64,000 bases of DNA from Microbacterium sp. Root61 (lineage in GTDB: Bacteria; Actinomycetota; Actinomycetes; Actinomycetales; Microbacteriaceae): the NCBI RefSeq assembly GCF_001427525.1, contig NZ_LMGU01000001.1, forward strand, positions 2,787,760-2,851,759, given 5' to 3'. A model generated the notes under the pieces. The model searched no databases. It was not told where the DNA came from and was given only the letters and a program-made list of their open reading frames with translations. Below, piece after piece: positions 26,880 through 35,037 of the stretch. The position numbers were made by a program, and so were the translations under genes. Every line of letters starts with the position of its first letter. Within the stretch, counting starts at the first letter, position 1.

Positions 26880-27958
26880 TCTCGACGCCGGATGGCGTGG
26901 AGGTCGTCGCCACCCGAGCGGATGCCGCGACCCTGGATCGTCCGCCTCTGCTGGTGCTCGACGCACTGATCGGATTCCTGGACGCCGAGGGGCTCGGGGA
27001 CGGCCCGATCACGTGGCACCGCATCGGTGAGGGACACTCGAACCTGACCTACCTGCTCCGCCGGGGAGAGCGCTCGCTCGTGCTGCGCCGCGGCCCGCGG
27101 CCACCACTGCCGAAATCCACGCACGACATGGTGCGCGAGTCGCGCATCCAACTGCTCGTGAAGGCCGCAGGCATCCCGGTGCCGAACATCGTCGCCGTCT
27201 GCGAAGATGCGTCAGTCCTGGGCGTGCCGTTCTACGTCATGGATTACCTCGATGGCGTCGTCATCACGGATGCGGAGCCGACCGGCTTCGACACGGCACA
27301 GCGTCGCAGAGACACGGCGTTTGCCGCCGTCGATGCACTCGTCGCGCTGCACGGTGTGGACGTCGCCTCGGGCGGGCTGGCGAGCATCGGTCGGCCCGAC
27401 GGATATCTGGAACGCCAGGTGGCCCTGTTCTCCGTACTGTGGGATGGTGCGACCCGGCGGTCGGTGCCGGAGATCGCGGCGGTCGCGACCGGACTCGCAG
27501 CGCGCACACCGAAGAGCCAGCGCGCGTCCGTCGTGCACGGCGACTTCCGGATCGGCAACCTCATGTTCGAGAGGGCCGCGCCACCGCGGGTGCTCGCCAT
27601 CCTCGACTGGGAGATGGCGACGGTCGGAGATCCGCTCGCCGACCTCGGCTACTTCCTCGCGACCTATGCCGAGGCAGAATCGACCCCGACGCCGCTCGAA
27701 CTCACCCCGGTCACGCGCTACGACGGCTATCCGAGCCGTGCGGAGCTCGCGGAGCGCTACGGGGCGGCCACCGGACTCGACCTGTCCGAGCTGCGTTGGT
27801 ACCAGGCGCTGGCGCTGTGGAAGGCCGCTATCTTCTGCGAGGCGATCTACACGCGATGGCTGGACGGCGAGCGGCCCGGTGACGAGTTCGCACCGAGCCT
27901 GGCCGAGGGCGTGCCCGCGCTCGTCCGGCAGGCGGCGGCCCTCATCACTCCCAACTGA
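26876..27958 (+). CDS. APH-family kinase (LvaA/ACAD10-kinase-like)
   Basis: Aminoglycoside-phosphotransferase-fold kinase, 360 aa. The catalytic loop VVHGDFRIGN is near residue 220 and AILDWEMATVGDPLADLG follows, the form seen in acyl-CoA hydroxyl kinases rather than drug-resistance enzymes. YLLRRGERSLVLRRGP is the N-lobe. The GTG start overlaps the acyl-CoA dehydrogenase stop (GTGA), so the pair is made together; in ACAD10/11 the two domains are one protein. Expected role: phosphorylating a 4-hydroxyacyl-CoA to allow elimination. Antibiotic resistance is unlikely given the context. Confidence 0.87.
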   Translation: MISTPDGVEVVATRADAATLDRPPLLVLDALIGFLDAEGLGDGPITWHRIGEGHSNLTYLLRRGERSLVLRRGPRPPLPKSTHDMVRESRIQLLVKAAGIPVPNIVAVCEDASVLGVPFYVMDYLDGVVITDAEPTGFDTAQRRRDTAFAAVDALVALHGVDVASGGLASIGRPDGYLERQVALFSVLWDGATRRSVPEIAAVATGLAARTPKSQRASVVHGDFRIGNLMFERAAPPRVLAILDWEMATVGDPLADLGYFLATYAEAESTPTPLELTPVTRYDGYPSRAELAERYGAATGLDLSELRWYQALALWKAAIFCEAIYTRWLDGERPGDEFAPSLAEGVPALVRQAAALITPN

Positions 27959-27978
27959 CGACGATTTGGCGGAAGCAC

Positions 27979-28830
27979 ATGGCGACTCCGAGCATCCACG
28001 ACGTTGACCTGTCGGCGGCCGGTCATGATTTCCGGCTGCGCGTGTATCCGGCCTCGGAGCCGACCGGTGATGTTCTGATCTGGCTTCACGGGGGCGCCTT
28101 CCTCTTCGGCGACCTGGAGATGCCGGAGGCAGACGCTACGGCTCGCGGTCTGACGGGCCATGGCGTGACGGTGATCTCGGTCGACTACACGCTCGCTCCG
28201 CTCGACGGGGCGGAGGATTATGTGCCGTCGAGACCGATCGGGACTCGTCCGCGGGCGGCATACCCCGTGGCGTCGCTGCAGGTGGTGGCCACGTTCGATT
28301 GGGCAGTGGAGAACGCGGCCAGCCTCGGCGGCGATCCGGCGAGAGTGTCTTTGGGTGGCGCGAGCGCGGGTGCGAACCTGGCGGCGGGTGCCGCGCTGCG
28401 GCTGCGAGATCGCGGAGAGACGCAGCCGTTCACGCAGGTGCTGGTGTATCCCGCGTTGCATCTTCCTGTCCTCGCCCCGGACGCTCACCTCGCCGAGCTC
28501 CTCGCGGCGCTGCCCGCCACGGCGAACCTCCCACCCGATTTCGGGTTCGTCGTCACGCGGAACTATCTCGGCGACGCGTCACCCGACGAGCTCTACGCAT
28601 TCCCCGGGGGTCACGACCTTCGCGGGTCGGCGCCTGCACTGATCATCTCGGCGGAGACGGACGAGCTGCGGCCGTCGGCAGAGGCGTACGTCGGCGACCT
28701 CGCGCGTGGCGGCGTCGACGTCGAGTACCGCAAGCCGACAGGTACGCTCCACGGATTCTTGAACACCCCGACTGTGCCAGGGCAACGCGAGGTACTGGCG
28801 CAGATCGCGCAGTTTCTGCGCCGAGTGTGA
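27979..28830 (+). CDS. Alpha/beta hydrolase, hormone-sensitive-lipase-like esterase
   Basis: Cytosolic serine esterase, 283 aa. The oxyanion motif HGGAF, the nucleophile motif GASAGAN, the Asp segment ETDELRPSAE and the His in GTLHGFL make a complete HSL-family triad. It follows the kinase gene by 20 bases and is last in the rhamnosidase operon. It could open an ester or lactone of the aglycone; specificity is unknown. Confidence 0.9.
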   Translation: MATPSIHDVDLSAAGHDFRLRVYPASEPTGDVLIWLHGGAFLFGDLEMPEADATARGLTGHGVTVISVDYTLAPLDGAEDYVPSRPIGTRPRAAYPVASLQVVATFDWAVENAASLGGDPARVSLGGASAGANLAAGAALRLRDRGETQPFTQVLVYPALHLPVLAPDAHLAELLAALPATANLPPDFGFVVTRNYLGDASPDELYAFPGGHDLRGSAPALIISAETDELRPSAEAYVGDLARGGVDVEYRKPTGTLHGFLNTPTVPGQREVLAQIAQFLRRV

Positions 28831-28837
28831 TCATCGA

Positions 28838-28862
28838 TTGGATCGTCGCGAGGGCGATCCAA
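28838..28862. terminator. Candidate hairpin between convergent genes
   Basis: TTGGATCG (28838-28845) pairs with CGATCCAA (28855-28862) across a 9-base loop. There is no T-tract, so termination is only likely by position between two convergent genes. Confidence 0.4.
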
Positions 28863-28896
28863 GCCGCAGGACTCACCTCGCGCGGTCCGTCGCTCC

Positions 28897-29703
28897 TCAG
28901 GCGTAGGTCGTCATGGCTGCGCGCACCGAGTCGAACATGGTGTCGACGTCGGTGAGCATCCCGGGATGTGTGAACGCGTATCGGTCGCCCGCACGCACGG
29001 CGCGCAGAACGATCTCGCCGGCCTCGGCAGGCGAGATCCACATCTCGTCTTCCTGGATCTTCTGCGCGATGTCGAAGTCGACGAGCCCGCCGGCGGTGCC
29101 CGCAGGACGGTTGCGCAGACTCTCCTTGATGTTGGTGCGCACGGCTCCCGGGTGCAGCACCGTGACGCCGACCTGATCGCCATCTGCGGCGAGCTCCGCA
29201 GCGAGGCTGAGGCTCAGGCCTTCGACGGCCGCCTTGCTCGCGACGTACGGCGCGTATCCGGGAGGGGTGAAGAAGCGCGACATCGACGCGGTGTTGACGA
29301 TCCATGCGCCGTGCGGGTTCGAGCGGAGGTGAGGGAGGAAGTGGTGAACGCCGTGGATCACGCCCATCAGGTTCACTTCGAGCACCCAGCGCCAATCGTC
29401 CAGCGTCAGTTCCCGCACGAGACCTTTCGGCCCGACTCCGGCGTTGTTCACGACGAGGTCGACCCGTCCGTGATCGGCGATCACCTGATCGGCGAGAGCG
29501 GCCACGCTCGCGGCATCCGTCACATCCGTCTCGATGGCCGTGAAGCCCTCCTCGCGCACCCGAGCGAGCGCCACCGGGTCGCGATCGGCGATGACGACGG
29601 TGGCCCCTGCTCCGCGGAACGCATCGACGACGCCGCGTCCGATGCCGCTCGCACCGCCGGTGACCACGGCCACTCGCCCATTCCAGTCCTCGATGCCTGA
29701 CAT
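28897..29703 (-). CDS. Short-chain dehydrogenase/reductase
   Basis: NAD(P)-dependent oxidoreductase, 268 aa. TGGASGIG nucleotide loop, NNAGVG, catalytic Ser in NTASMSRF and YVASKAAV with the Tyr/Lys pair. The ATG at 29703 is preceded by GGAGG five bases away; the upstream ATG at 29715 is embedded in that site and less likely. Convergent with the esterase and divergent from the first luciferase-like monooxygenase. Could oxidise a hydroxyl created by the monooxygenases; substrate unknown. Confidence 0.9.
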   Translation of the reverse strand: MSGIEDWNGRVAVVTGGASGIGRGVVDAFRGAGATVVIADRDPVALARVREEGFTAIETDVTDAASVAALADQVIADHGRVDLVVNNAGVGPKGLVRELTLDDWRWVLEVNLMGVIHGVHHFLPHLRSNPHGAWIVNTASMSRFFTPPGYAPYVASKAAVEGLSLSLAAELAADGDQVGVTVLHPGAVRTNIKESLRNRPAGTAGGLVDFDIAQKIQEDEMWISPAEAGEIVLRAVRAGDRYAFTHPGMLTDVDTMFDSVRAAMTTYA

Positions 29704-29808
29704 GACGTCCTCCATTCCGCAGGGCCGCTCCGCCCCGAACCGTTCTCGCCGCTGACCACGCCGTCGGCGACTTCCAGTCTGTGGGGGATCCGACGTCGGA
29801 GAATGCTC

Positions 29809-29852
29809 TGTCTCAAGGTGATAGCTCGGCTGTGTTCCCCGTTCCTTAGCGT
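29809..29852 (+). promoter_or_regulatory. GTCTCA-N3-TGAGAC-type operator and -10 for first LuxA-like gene
   Basis: GTCTCA-AGG-TGATAG (29810-29824; right half 3 of 6) is centred 30 bases before the hexamer TAGCGT (29847-29852). There is no -35 consensus, as expected for an activator-dependent promoter. The start codon is about 58 bases beyond the predicted transcription start. Confidence 0.6.
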
Positions 29853-29916
29853 GGGCTCAGAATCGGGCGTGCAACGTGCGCTCCGCGACTCGGAACCAAC
29901 CAGAAGGAGCATGTAC

Positions 29917-31008
29917 ATGCTGCACATCGGCCTCAACTTCGGATTCGGAAAGCACGATCCTGCGATCAGCGACCACGAGCTCTATCGCAGCGAGACCGAA
30001 CTCGCCGTGATGGCGGAGTCCCTCGGATACGACAGTGTCTGGGCGGTCGAGCATCACTTCAGCGACTACGCGTTCTGCCCGGACAACCTGCTCTGGCTGG
30101 CGCACATCGCGGCACGCACGGAGCGCATCGGGCTCGGCACCGGCGCGGTGATCCTGCCGTGGAACGCGCAGCCGCTGCGTGTCGCGGAGAAGCTGCTCAT
30201 GCTCGACAACCTCTCCAACGGGCGCGCGATCTTCGGGATGGGACGCGGCCTGTCCCGCAAGGAGTTCGAGCCCTTCGGCGTCCCGCTGGACGAGACCCGG
30301 GAGCGGTTCGACGAGTCGGCCGCGATGGTCGTCAAGGCGATCCAGAGCGGATTCATCGAAGGCGACGGGCCGTTCTACCCGCAGTCGCGCACGCAGCTGA
30401 AGCCGGGCCCTCTCGCGCCCTGGGACGACCGCATCTACACGGTCGCCGGCTCGCACGACTCGATGGTCTCGGGCGTCAACCTGAAGGCGCGGCTGATGTC
30501 GTTCGTGCTGCGCCCGGTCGACAAGATGATGCCGACCTTCAACTCCTACCTCGACCTCTACCGAGAGACCTGGGACGCCGAGCCGCACCCGGTGTGCCTC
30601 AACGTGGCGATGTACTGCCACGAGGACGAGAAGGTGGCGATGGACGGGATGTACGAGTACGTCGGCAACTTCTTCGAGGCGAACGTCGCGCACTACGAGA
30701 TGGACGGCGTCCACTTCGCGAACACCAAGGGCTACGAGCGCTATGGCGACAACGCGGCCCTGATCCGGGAGAAGGGCGTCAGCAAGGCTGGCAAGGACTA
30801 CGCCGACGCCGCCCTCTACGGCACGCCTCAGATGATCCTGGAGAAGCTCGAGTGGATCCAGGAGCAGATGGGCCAGTTCGAGCTCATCCTGCAGCCGAGC
30901 TTCGGCGGGATGAGTCACGAGGCCGCCAAGGCGAGCATCGAACTGTTCGCCCGCGAAGTGGCCCCGGTCGCGCGCGAGCGCTACGGAGCGAAGCTCGCCC
31001 TGGTCTGA
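29917..31008 (+). CDS. Luciferase-like flavin monooxygenase (paralogue 1)
   Basis: LLM-class FMNH2-dependent oxygenase, 363 aa, LuxA-like in length. LGYDSVWAVEHHFSDY holds the conserved His pair near the flavin site; ERIGLGTGAVILPW and GRAIFGMGRG follow. Start chosen at 29917 (AAGGAG seven bases upstream), matching the N-terminus of its paralogue at 32127; an ATG at 29911 is too close to the ribosome-binding site. Needs reduced flavin from a separate reductase, probably the flavin reductase/FCD fusion at 42.9 kb that shares its operator. Substrate unknown. Confidence 0.9.
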   Translation: MLHIGLNFGFGKHDPAISDHELYRSETELAVMAESLGYDSVWAVEHHFSDYAFCPDNLLWLAHIAARTERIGLGTGAVILPWNAQPLRVAEKLLMLDNLSNGRAIFGMGRGLSRKEFEPFGVPLDETRERFDESAAMVVKAIQSGFIEGDGPFYPQSRTQLKPGPLAPWDDRIYTVAGSHDSMVSGVNLKARLMSFVLRPVDKMMPTFNSYLDLYRETWDAEPHPVCLNVAMYCHEDEKVAMDGMYEYVGNFFEANVAHYEMDGVHFANTKGYERYGDNAALIREKGVSKAGKDYADAALYGTPQMILEKLEWIQEQMGQFELILQPSFGGMSHEAAKASIELFAREVAPVARERYGAKLALV

Positions 31009-31011
31009 GGA

Positions 31012-31938
31012 CTAGGCGAAGTCGATCACGACACTGCTGCGCAGGCCCGCCTCTTCGAGCAGGAGGTGGGCCTGCGCGGCATCCGCGGGCGCGAATCGGC
31101 GCACAGGCCGAGTGAGGTAGCGCGCGTCCGCGAACTCGTCCAGCTGTCCGCCGGCGCGCCACTCCTTCGGCACCGCGACCGGCAGGACGCGGATCTCCGC
31201 CTCCGACGGTCCGGTCCAGCCGCGCAGCGAGACGAGCGCGCCACCCGCACGCACCGCCGGCACGACCTCGTCATCGTGGATCGCCAGATCGATCGCGCCG
31301 TCGACCTGCCCGCCCGCCGCGGCGACGATGAGCCCGGCGAGTTCCGGACCCGCGGACACGAAGGAGTGCGCTCCGAGGGAGCGGACCAGCGCTTCGTCCC
31401 CGGAGCGCGCGACGCCGACCACCCGCAGCCCGCGGGAGACGGCGAGCGGGACGACGAGCGCTCCGAGTGCGCCCGCGGCCCCGGTGACGGCGATGGTCGC
31501 GCCCGCAGGAAGCTCGAGCAGCCGCAGTGCCTGCAGCGCCGTGTGCCCGTTCATGGGAAGCGTCGCCGCCTGATGCAGGTCGATGTCGGCCGGTACCCGG
31601 GCGAGCGTCTCATCCGGGACGACGATGCTCGCGCGGCATCCACCGCCGAAGGGGCTGGAGGGCAGCGTCATCCCCATCACGCGGTCGCCCGGGCGCCACG
31701 CGCTCCCCTCGCCGGACTCGTCGACGACACCGGCGACCGCCATGCCGGGGACGTACGGCGGTGCGCCGGTGGGTGGCCGGGCGCCGGAGCGCAGCACCAG
31801 GTCGGTGGGGTGCACTGCGGCCGCCGCCACGCGGACACGCGCCTCCCGCGGGCCTGGACGGTCCAGCGGCAGCTCGTGAACATGGAGCACCTCCGCAGGC
31901 CCGTGTTCCGTGAAGACGACGGCGATGGTGTCGGACAT
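31012..31938 (-). CDS. Quinone oxidoreductase-like MDR protein (zinc-free)
   Basis: NADPH-dependent medium-chain reductase, 308 aa. The N-terminal GroES-like domain has HPTDLVLRSG and YVPGMAVAG but none of the structural-zinc cysteines; the nucleotide loop is GAAGALGAL. This is the quinone/enone reductase branch. CGGGAG lies four bases before the ATG at 31938. It lies between the two LuxA-like genes on the other strand and shares the 32.0-kb regulatory region, so it may reduce an enone or quinone made in the pathway. Confidence 0.87.
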   Translation of the reverse strand: MSDTIAVVFTEHGPAEVLHVHELPLDRPGPREARVRVAAAAVHPTDLVLRSGARPPTGAPPYVPGMAVAGVVDESGEGSAWRPGDRVMGMTLPSSPFGGGCRASIVVPDETLARVPADIDLHQAATLPMNGHTALQALRLLELPAGATIAVTGAAGALGALVVPLAVSRGLRVVGVARSGDEALVRSLGAHSFVSAGPELAGLIVAAAGGQVDGAIDLAIHDDEVVPAVRAGGALVSLRGWTGPSEAEIRVLPVAVPKEWRAGGQLDEFADARYLTRPVRRFAPADAAQAHLLLEEAGLRSSVVIDFA

Positions 31939-32014
31939 GGCACTCCCGAGGGCTGTGGGTGGACGGGGCGAGCGTATCGACCTGATGGTCGATGCCGGCG
32001 GCCAGGACGGCGTC

Positions 32015-32059
32015 CGTCTCAGCTTGAGACCTGGCGGATCGGACACCGCTCGTTACCTT
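32015..32059 (+). promoter_or_regulatory. GTCTCA-N3-TGAGAC operator and -10 for second LuxA-like gene
   Basis: A perfect inverted repeat GTCTCA-GCT-TGAGAC (32016-32030) is centred 31 bases before TACCTT (32054-32059). No -35 consensus is present. The same element occurs at 29.8 and 44.1 kb. Confidence 0.7.
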
Positions 32060-32126
32060 GGTCGAACCCTGGAGCGCACGACTACGAAGTCGGTGCTCAT
32101 GACGATCGCGAAGGAGCATCGGCGAA

Positions 32127-33224
32127 ATGCACATCGGAGTGAACTTCGGTTTCGGACGGTTCGACACGAGCGTGTCCGAGTACGACGTGGTGAAGGGTGA
32201 GACGAAGCTCGCCGTGCTGTCGGAGGCCCTCGGCTACGACAGCGTCTGGGCAGTGGAGCACCACTTCACCGACTACTCGTTCATGCCCGACAACCTGCAG
32301 TGGCTGTCGCACATCGCCGCCAAGACCGAGCGGATCAAGCTGGGCACCGGCGCCGTCATCCTTCCATGGAACGACCCGCTGCGCGTGGCGGAGAAGCTGC
32401 TGCTGCTGGACAACCTGTCCGATGGTCGCGCGATCTTCGGCATGGGACGCGGAGTGGCCCGCATCGAGTTCGAGGGCCTGCGGATTCCCGTCGGGGAGTC
32501 GCGCGAGCGCATGGACGAGTCGATTCCGATGATCCTGGAGGCGCTCGAGACAGGCTTCATCGAGGGCCCCGGCCCGCATTACCCGCAGCCGCGGATGCAG
32601 CTCAAGCCCGGCCCCATCCGCACTTTCAAGGACCGCACGTATACGGTCGCGGGGTCGCAGGACTCCATCATCGCGGCCGTGAAGAACCGCGTGAGCGTGA
32701 TGTCGTTCATCCTCCGCCCCGTCGACAAGCTCGTCGAGACGTTCGATGTCTACAACAGCCTGTGGCGCGAGACCTGGGACGACGAGCCGGCGCCGATCTG
32801 CATCAACGTGAACATGTACTGCAACGAAGACGCCGATCTCGCCCAGTCGCGCATGTACGAGTACCTCGGCAACTTCTGGAATCAGAACATCGAGCACTAC
32901 GAGTTCCTCGGCAGCCACTTCGCGACCCAGAAGGGCTACGAGCGCTACGCCGAGAAGGCGGACGCGCTGCGCGAGAAGGGCGTCGAGCAGGCCGGGCGGG
33001 ACTACGCCGACGCCGCTCTCTACGGAACGCCGGAGCAGCTCATCGCGAAGCTCGAGTGGATCCAGGACATCATGGGCCAGTACGAGCTGATCGTGGCCCC
33101 GTGCTTCGGCGGGATGCCGCAGGCGATGGCCGAGGAGAGCCTCCGGCTGTTCGCCGAGAAGGTCGCCCCCGTCGTGCGCGAGAAGTACGACGTCCGCATC
33201 TTCGACGGGCAGCTGGCGCGCTGA
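32127..33224 (+). CDS. Luciferase-like flavin monooxygenase (paralogue 2)
   Basis: LLM-class FMNH2-dependent oxygenase, 365 aa. It is a close paralogue of the protein at 29917: both share GYDSVWAVEHHF, TERI-LGTGAVILPWN and DYADAALYGTP, and differ in the central loop and C-terminus. AAGGAG precedes the ATG. It is followed after 18 bases by a CocE-type hydrolase in one transcript. The two paralogues could form a heterodimer as LuxA/LuxB do, or act on successive substrates; the sequence does not decide. Confidence 0.9.
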   Translation: MHIGVNFGFGRFDTSVSEYDVVKGETKLAVLSEALGYDSVWAVEHHFTDYSFMPDNLQWLSHIAAKTERIKLGTGAVILPWNDPLRVAEKLLLLDNLSDGRAIFGMGRGVARIEFEGLRIPVGESRERMDESIPMILEALETGFIEGPGPHYPQPRMQLKPGPIRTFKDRTYTVAGSQDSIIAAVKNRVSVMSFILRPVDKLVETFDVYNSLWRETWDDEPAPICINVNMYCNEDADLAQSRMYEYLGNFWNQNIEHYEFLGSHFATQKGYERYAEKADALREKGVEQAGRDYADAALYGTPEQLIAKLEWIQDIMGQYELIVAPCFGGMPQAMAEESLRLFAEKVAPVVREKYDVRIFDGQLAR

Positions 33225-33242
33225 CGCGCGACGGGAAAGACG

Positions 33243-34985
33243 ATGATCAGAGAATCGGTGGGGCAGACGCGTCGGATCGTCGACAGCGGCGTTCCGATGA
33301 CCGCCCGCGACGGCGTCGTGCTGCGCTCGGTCGTGCACCGCACGGCCGGGCGGGAGCAGCAGCCGATCGTGCTCGTGCGCAACCCGTATGGCGAGCCGCT
33401 GACCCGCAACCTGCCGATCCACGCTCTGCTGGCCGCAGGCTTCGCGATCGTGGTGCAGGACTGCCGCGGCACGGGCGACTCCGACGGAGTCTTCGTCCCG
33501 TTCGAAGAGGAGGCGCCCGACACGATCGACGCGATCGCCTGGTGCGGGCAGCTCCCCTACTCCAACGGTCACGTCGTCACCTACGGGGCGTCGTACTCGG
33601 GCATGGTCCAGATCGCGGCGGCAAGTGAGGCCCCGGAGGCGCTGGCGGGCATCATCCCCGTCGTCACTCCCGATGACTACCAGACGCGTCTCGCCTATCG
33701 CGGCGGGGCGGTCCAGATGGGCCAGCTCACCGGCTGGTACACGATGAAGACGCTGCAGACGCTGCTGTACCGGGCGCAGCTCGGTGAAGACGTCGGCGCC
33801 GAACTCGCGGCCTTCCGGCGGCACGCCGCGAATCCGTGGGCCTCGATCGAAGCCCGGCCGCTCGCGGACGCGCCGTCGCTCAGCGAAGTATTGCCGACGT
33901 GGCGTCGCTGGATGGAGAACGACACCACCGGGGACTACTGGCCGCGCGTGAGCTATCGCGATCGTCGAGGCGGGATCGCCGTCCCCGGGCTGCACATCGG
34001 CGGCTGGTTCGACCTGTTCCTCGGCGGCACCCTGGCCAACTTCGAGTTCCTCAGCGCGCACGCCGCGACCGAGCGCGCCCGTACCGGCCAGCGCCTCATC
34101 ATCGGGCCGTGGCAGCACGTCGATCAGAGCGGAACGATCGGGGACCTCAGCTTCGGTGCCCCCGCCTCCGCCGCCGGCATGGGACTCGAGCCGGCGATCG
34201 CGGCATTCGCGGCGGCTTCGGCGGCCGGAGACGAGATCCCCGGAGCACCCGTGCGGCTCTACGTGATGCAGGCGGGAACCTGGCGCGACGAGCAGGAATG
34301 GCCGCTCGCGCGCACCTCCTGGACGCCCTGGTACCTGCAGCCCGATGCCTCGCTCGCACCGGTCGCACCGACCGCGAACGACGGCGAGAGCACGTACGTG
34401 CACGATCCGGCGAGCCCTGTGCCGATGCGCGGAGGACAATCCGGCATCTTCGCCGGTGGCATCGACGGCGGAAGCGAGTGGACCGCCGGTCCGCGCGACC
34501 AGCGCCCGCTCGATGGCCGGGACGACATCCTGCGCTTCTCGGGGACGCCGCTCGAGGCCGACCTCGAGGTCACCGGACCCGTCAGCGTGGTGCTGTATGC
34601 AGCGACGACCGCGGACGACACGGATTTCGTCGCGCGTCTGATCGACGTCCATCCGGACGGCCGAGCACTCGGCGTCGTGGACGGCATCGTCCGCGCGAAG
34701 TTCCGCGACGGTCAGGATGCCGCACGCCCGATCGAACCCGGTGAGACCACCGAATACCGTATCGATCTGTGGGCGACGAGCTGGCTGTTCCGTGCGGGAC
34801 ACCGCATCCGGCTCGACATCGCCAGCTCCTCGTACCCCAACTGGGACGTCAACGGTGGCAGTGCGCACAACAACGCCATGCTGGAACCCGACGAAAAGCG
34901 ACCGGCGACGCAGCGGATCCTGCATAGCCGGCTGCACCCCTCCCACGTCATCCTCCCGATCATCCCTTCCGCGACCCCGGCCTGA
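33243..34985 (+). CDS. CocE/NonD-family hydrolase
   Basis: Serine hydrolase with an alpha/beta core and a C-terminal jelly-roll (about 440-570), 580 aa. GASYSG is the nucleophile motif (about residue 120); DCRGTGDSDG forms the oxyanion region; GPWQHVDQSG supplies the His. The family (X-Pro dipeptidyl-peptidase S15 and cocaine esterase) cleaves esters and amides. No signal peptide, so cytosolic. It is downstream of a LuxA-like monooxygenase and upstream of the HAAT importer, fitting hydrolysis of an ester made by Baeyer-Villiger-type oxygenation; that link is inference. Confidence 0.9.
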   Translation: MIRESVGQTRRIVDSGVPMTARDGVVLRSVVHRTAGREQQPIVLVRNPYGEPLTRNLPIHALLAAGFAIVVQDCRGTGDSDGVFVPFEEEAPDTIDAIAWCGQLPYSNGHVVTYGASYSGMVQIAAASEAPEALAGIIPVVTPDDYQTRLAYRGGAVQMGQLTGWYTMKTLQTLLYRAQLGEDVGAELAAFRRHAANPWASIEARPLADAPSLSEVLPTWRRWMENDTTGDYWPRVSYRDRRGGIAVPGLHIGGWFDLFLGGTLANFEFLSAHAATERARTGQRLIIGPWQHVDQSGTIGDLSFGAPASAAGMGLEPAIAAFAAASAAGDEIPGAPVRLYVMQAGTWRDEQEWPLARTSWTPWYLQPDASLAPVAPTANDGESTYVHDPASPVPMRGGQSGIFAGGIDGGSEWTAGPRDQRPLDGRDDILRFSGTPLEADLEVTGPVSVVLYAATTADDTDFVARLIDVHPDGRALGVVDGIVRAKFRDGQDAARPIEPGETTEYRIDLWATSWLFRAGHRIRLDIASSSYPNWDVNGGSAHNNAMLEPDEKRPATQRILHSRLHPSHVILPIIPSATPA

Positions 34986-35037
34986 TCACCGGGTCACCTC
35001 TTCCCACCCCGATACACACACAGCAAGGAGAGCTTCG

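Noticed and set aside
26876..27958. Aminoglycoside resistance gene
   Set aside because: The APH fold is shared, but the sequence form and coupling to an acyl-CoA dehydrogenase fit the acyl-CoA hydroxyl kinase branch.
29917..33224. Alkanesulfonate monooxygenase (SsuD) or sulfoquinovose pathway assignment for the LuxA-like genes
   Set aside because: Although an SsuB-like ATPase, a flavin reductase and an aldo/keto reductase are in the window, I see no SsuD-specific or sulfoquinovosidase (GH31) sequence and the ATPase is 30 kb away.
32097..34946. Very long open frames on the strand opposite the monooxygenase/CocE genes; similar long antisense frames at 44096-46093, 46544-48490, 50320-52701 and 57092-59260
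   Set aside because: They mirror well-supported genes, are rich in Arg/His/Asp/Ala repeats typical of antisense high-GC DNA, and contain no recognisable domains.
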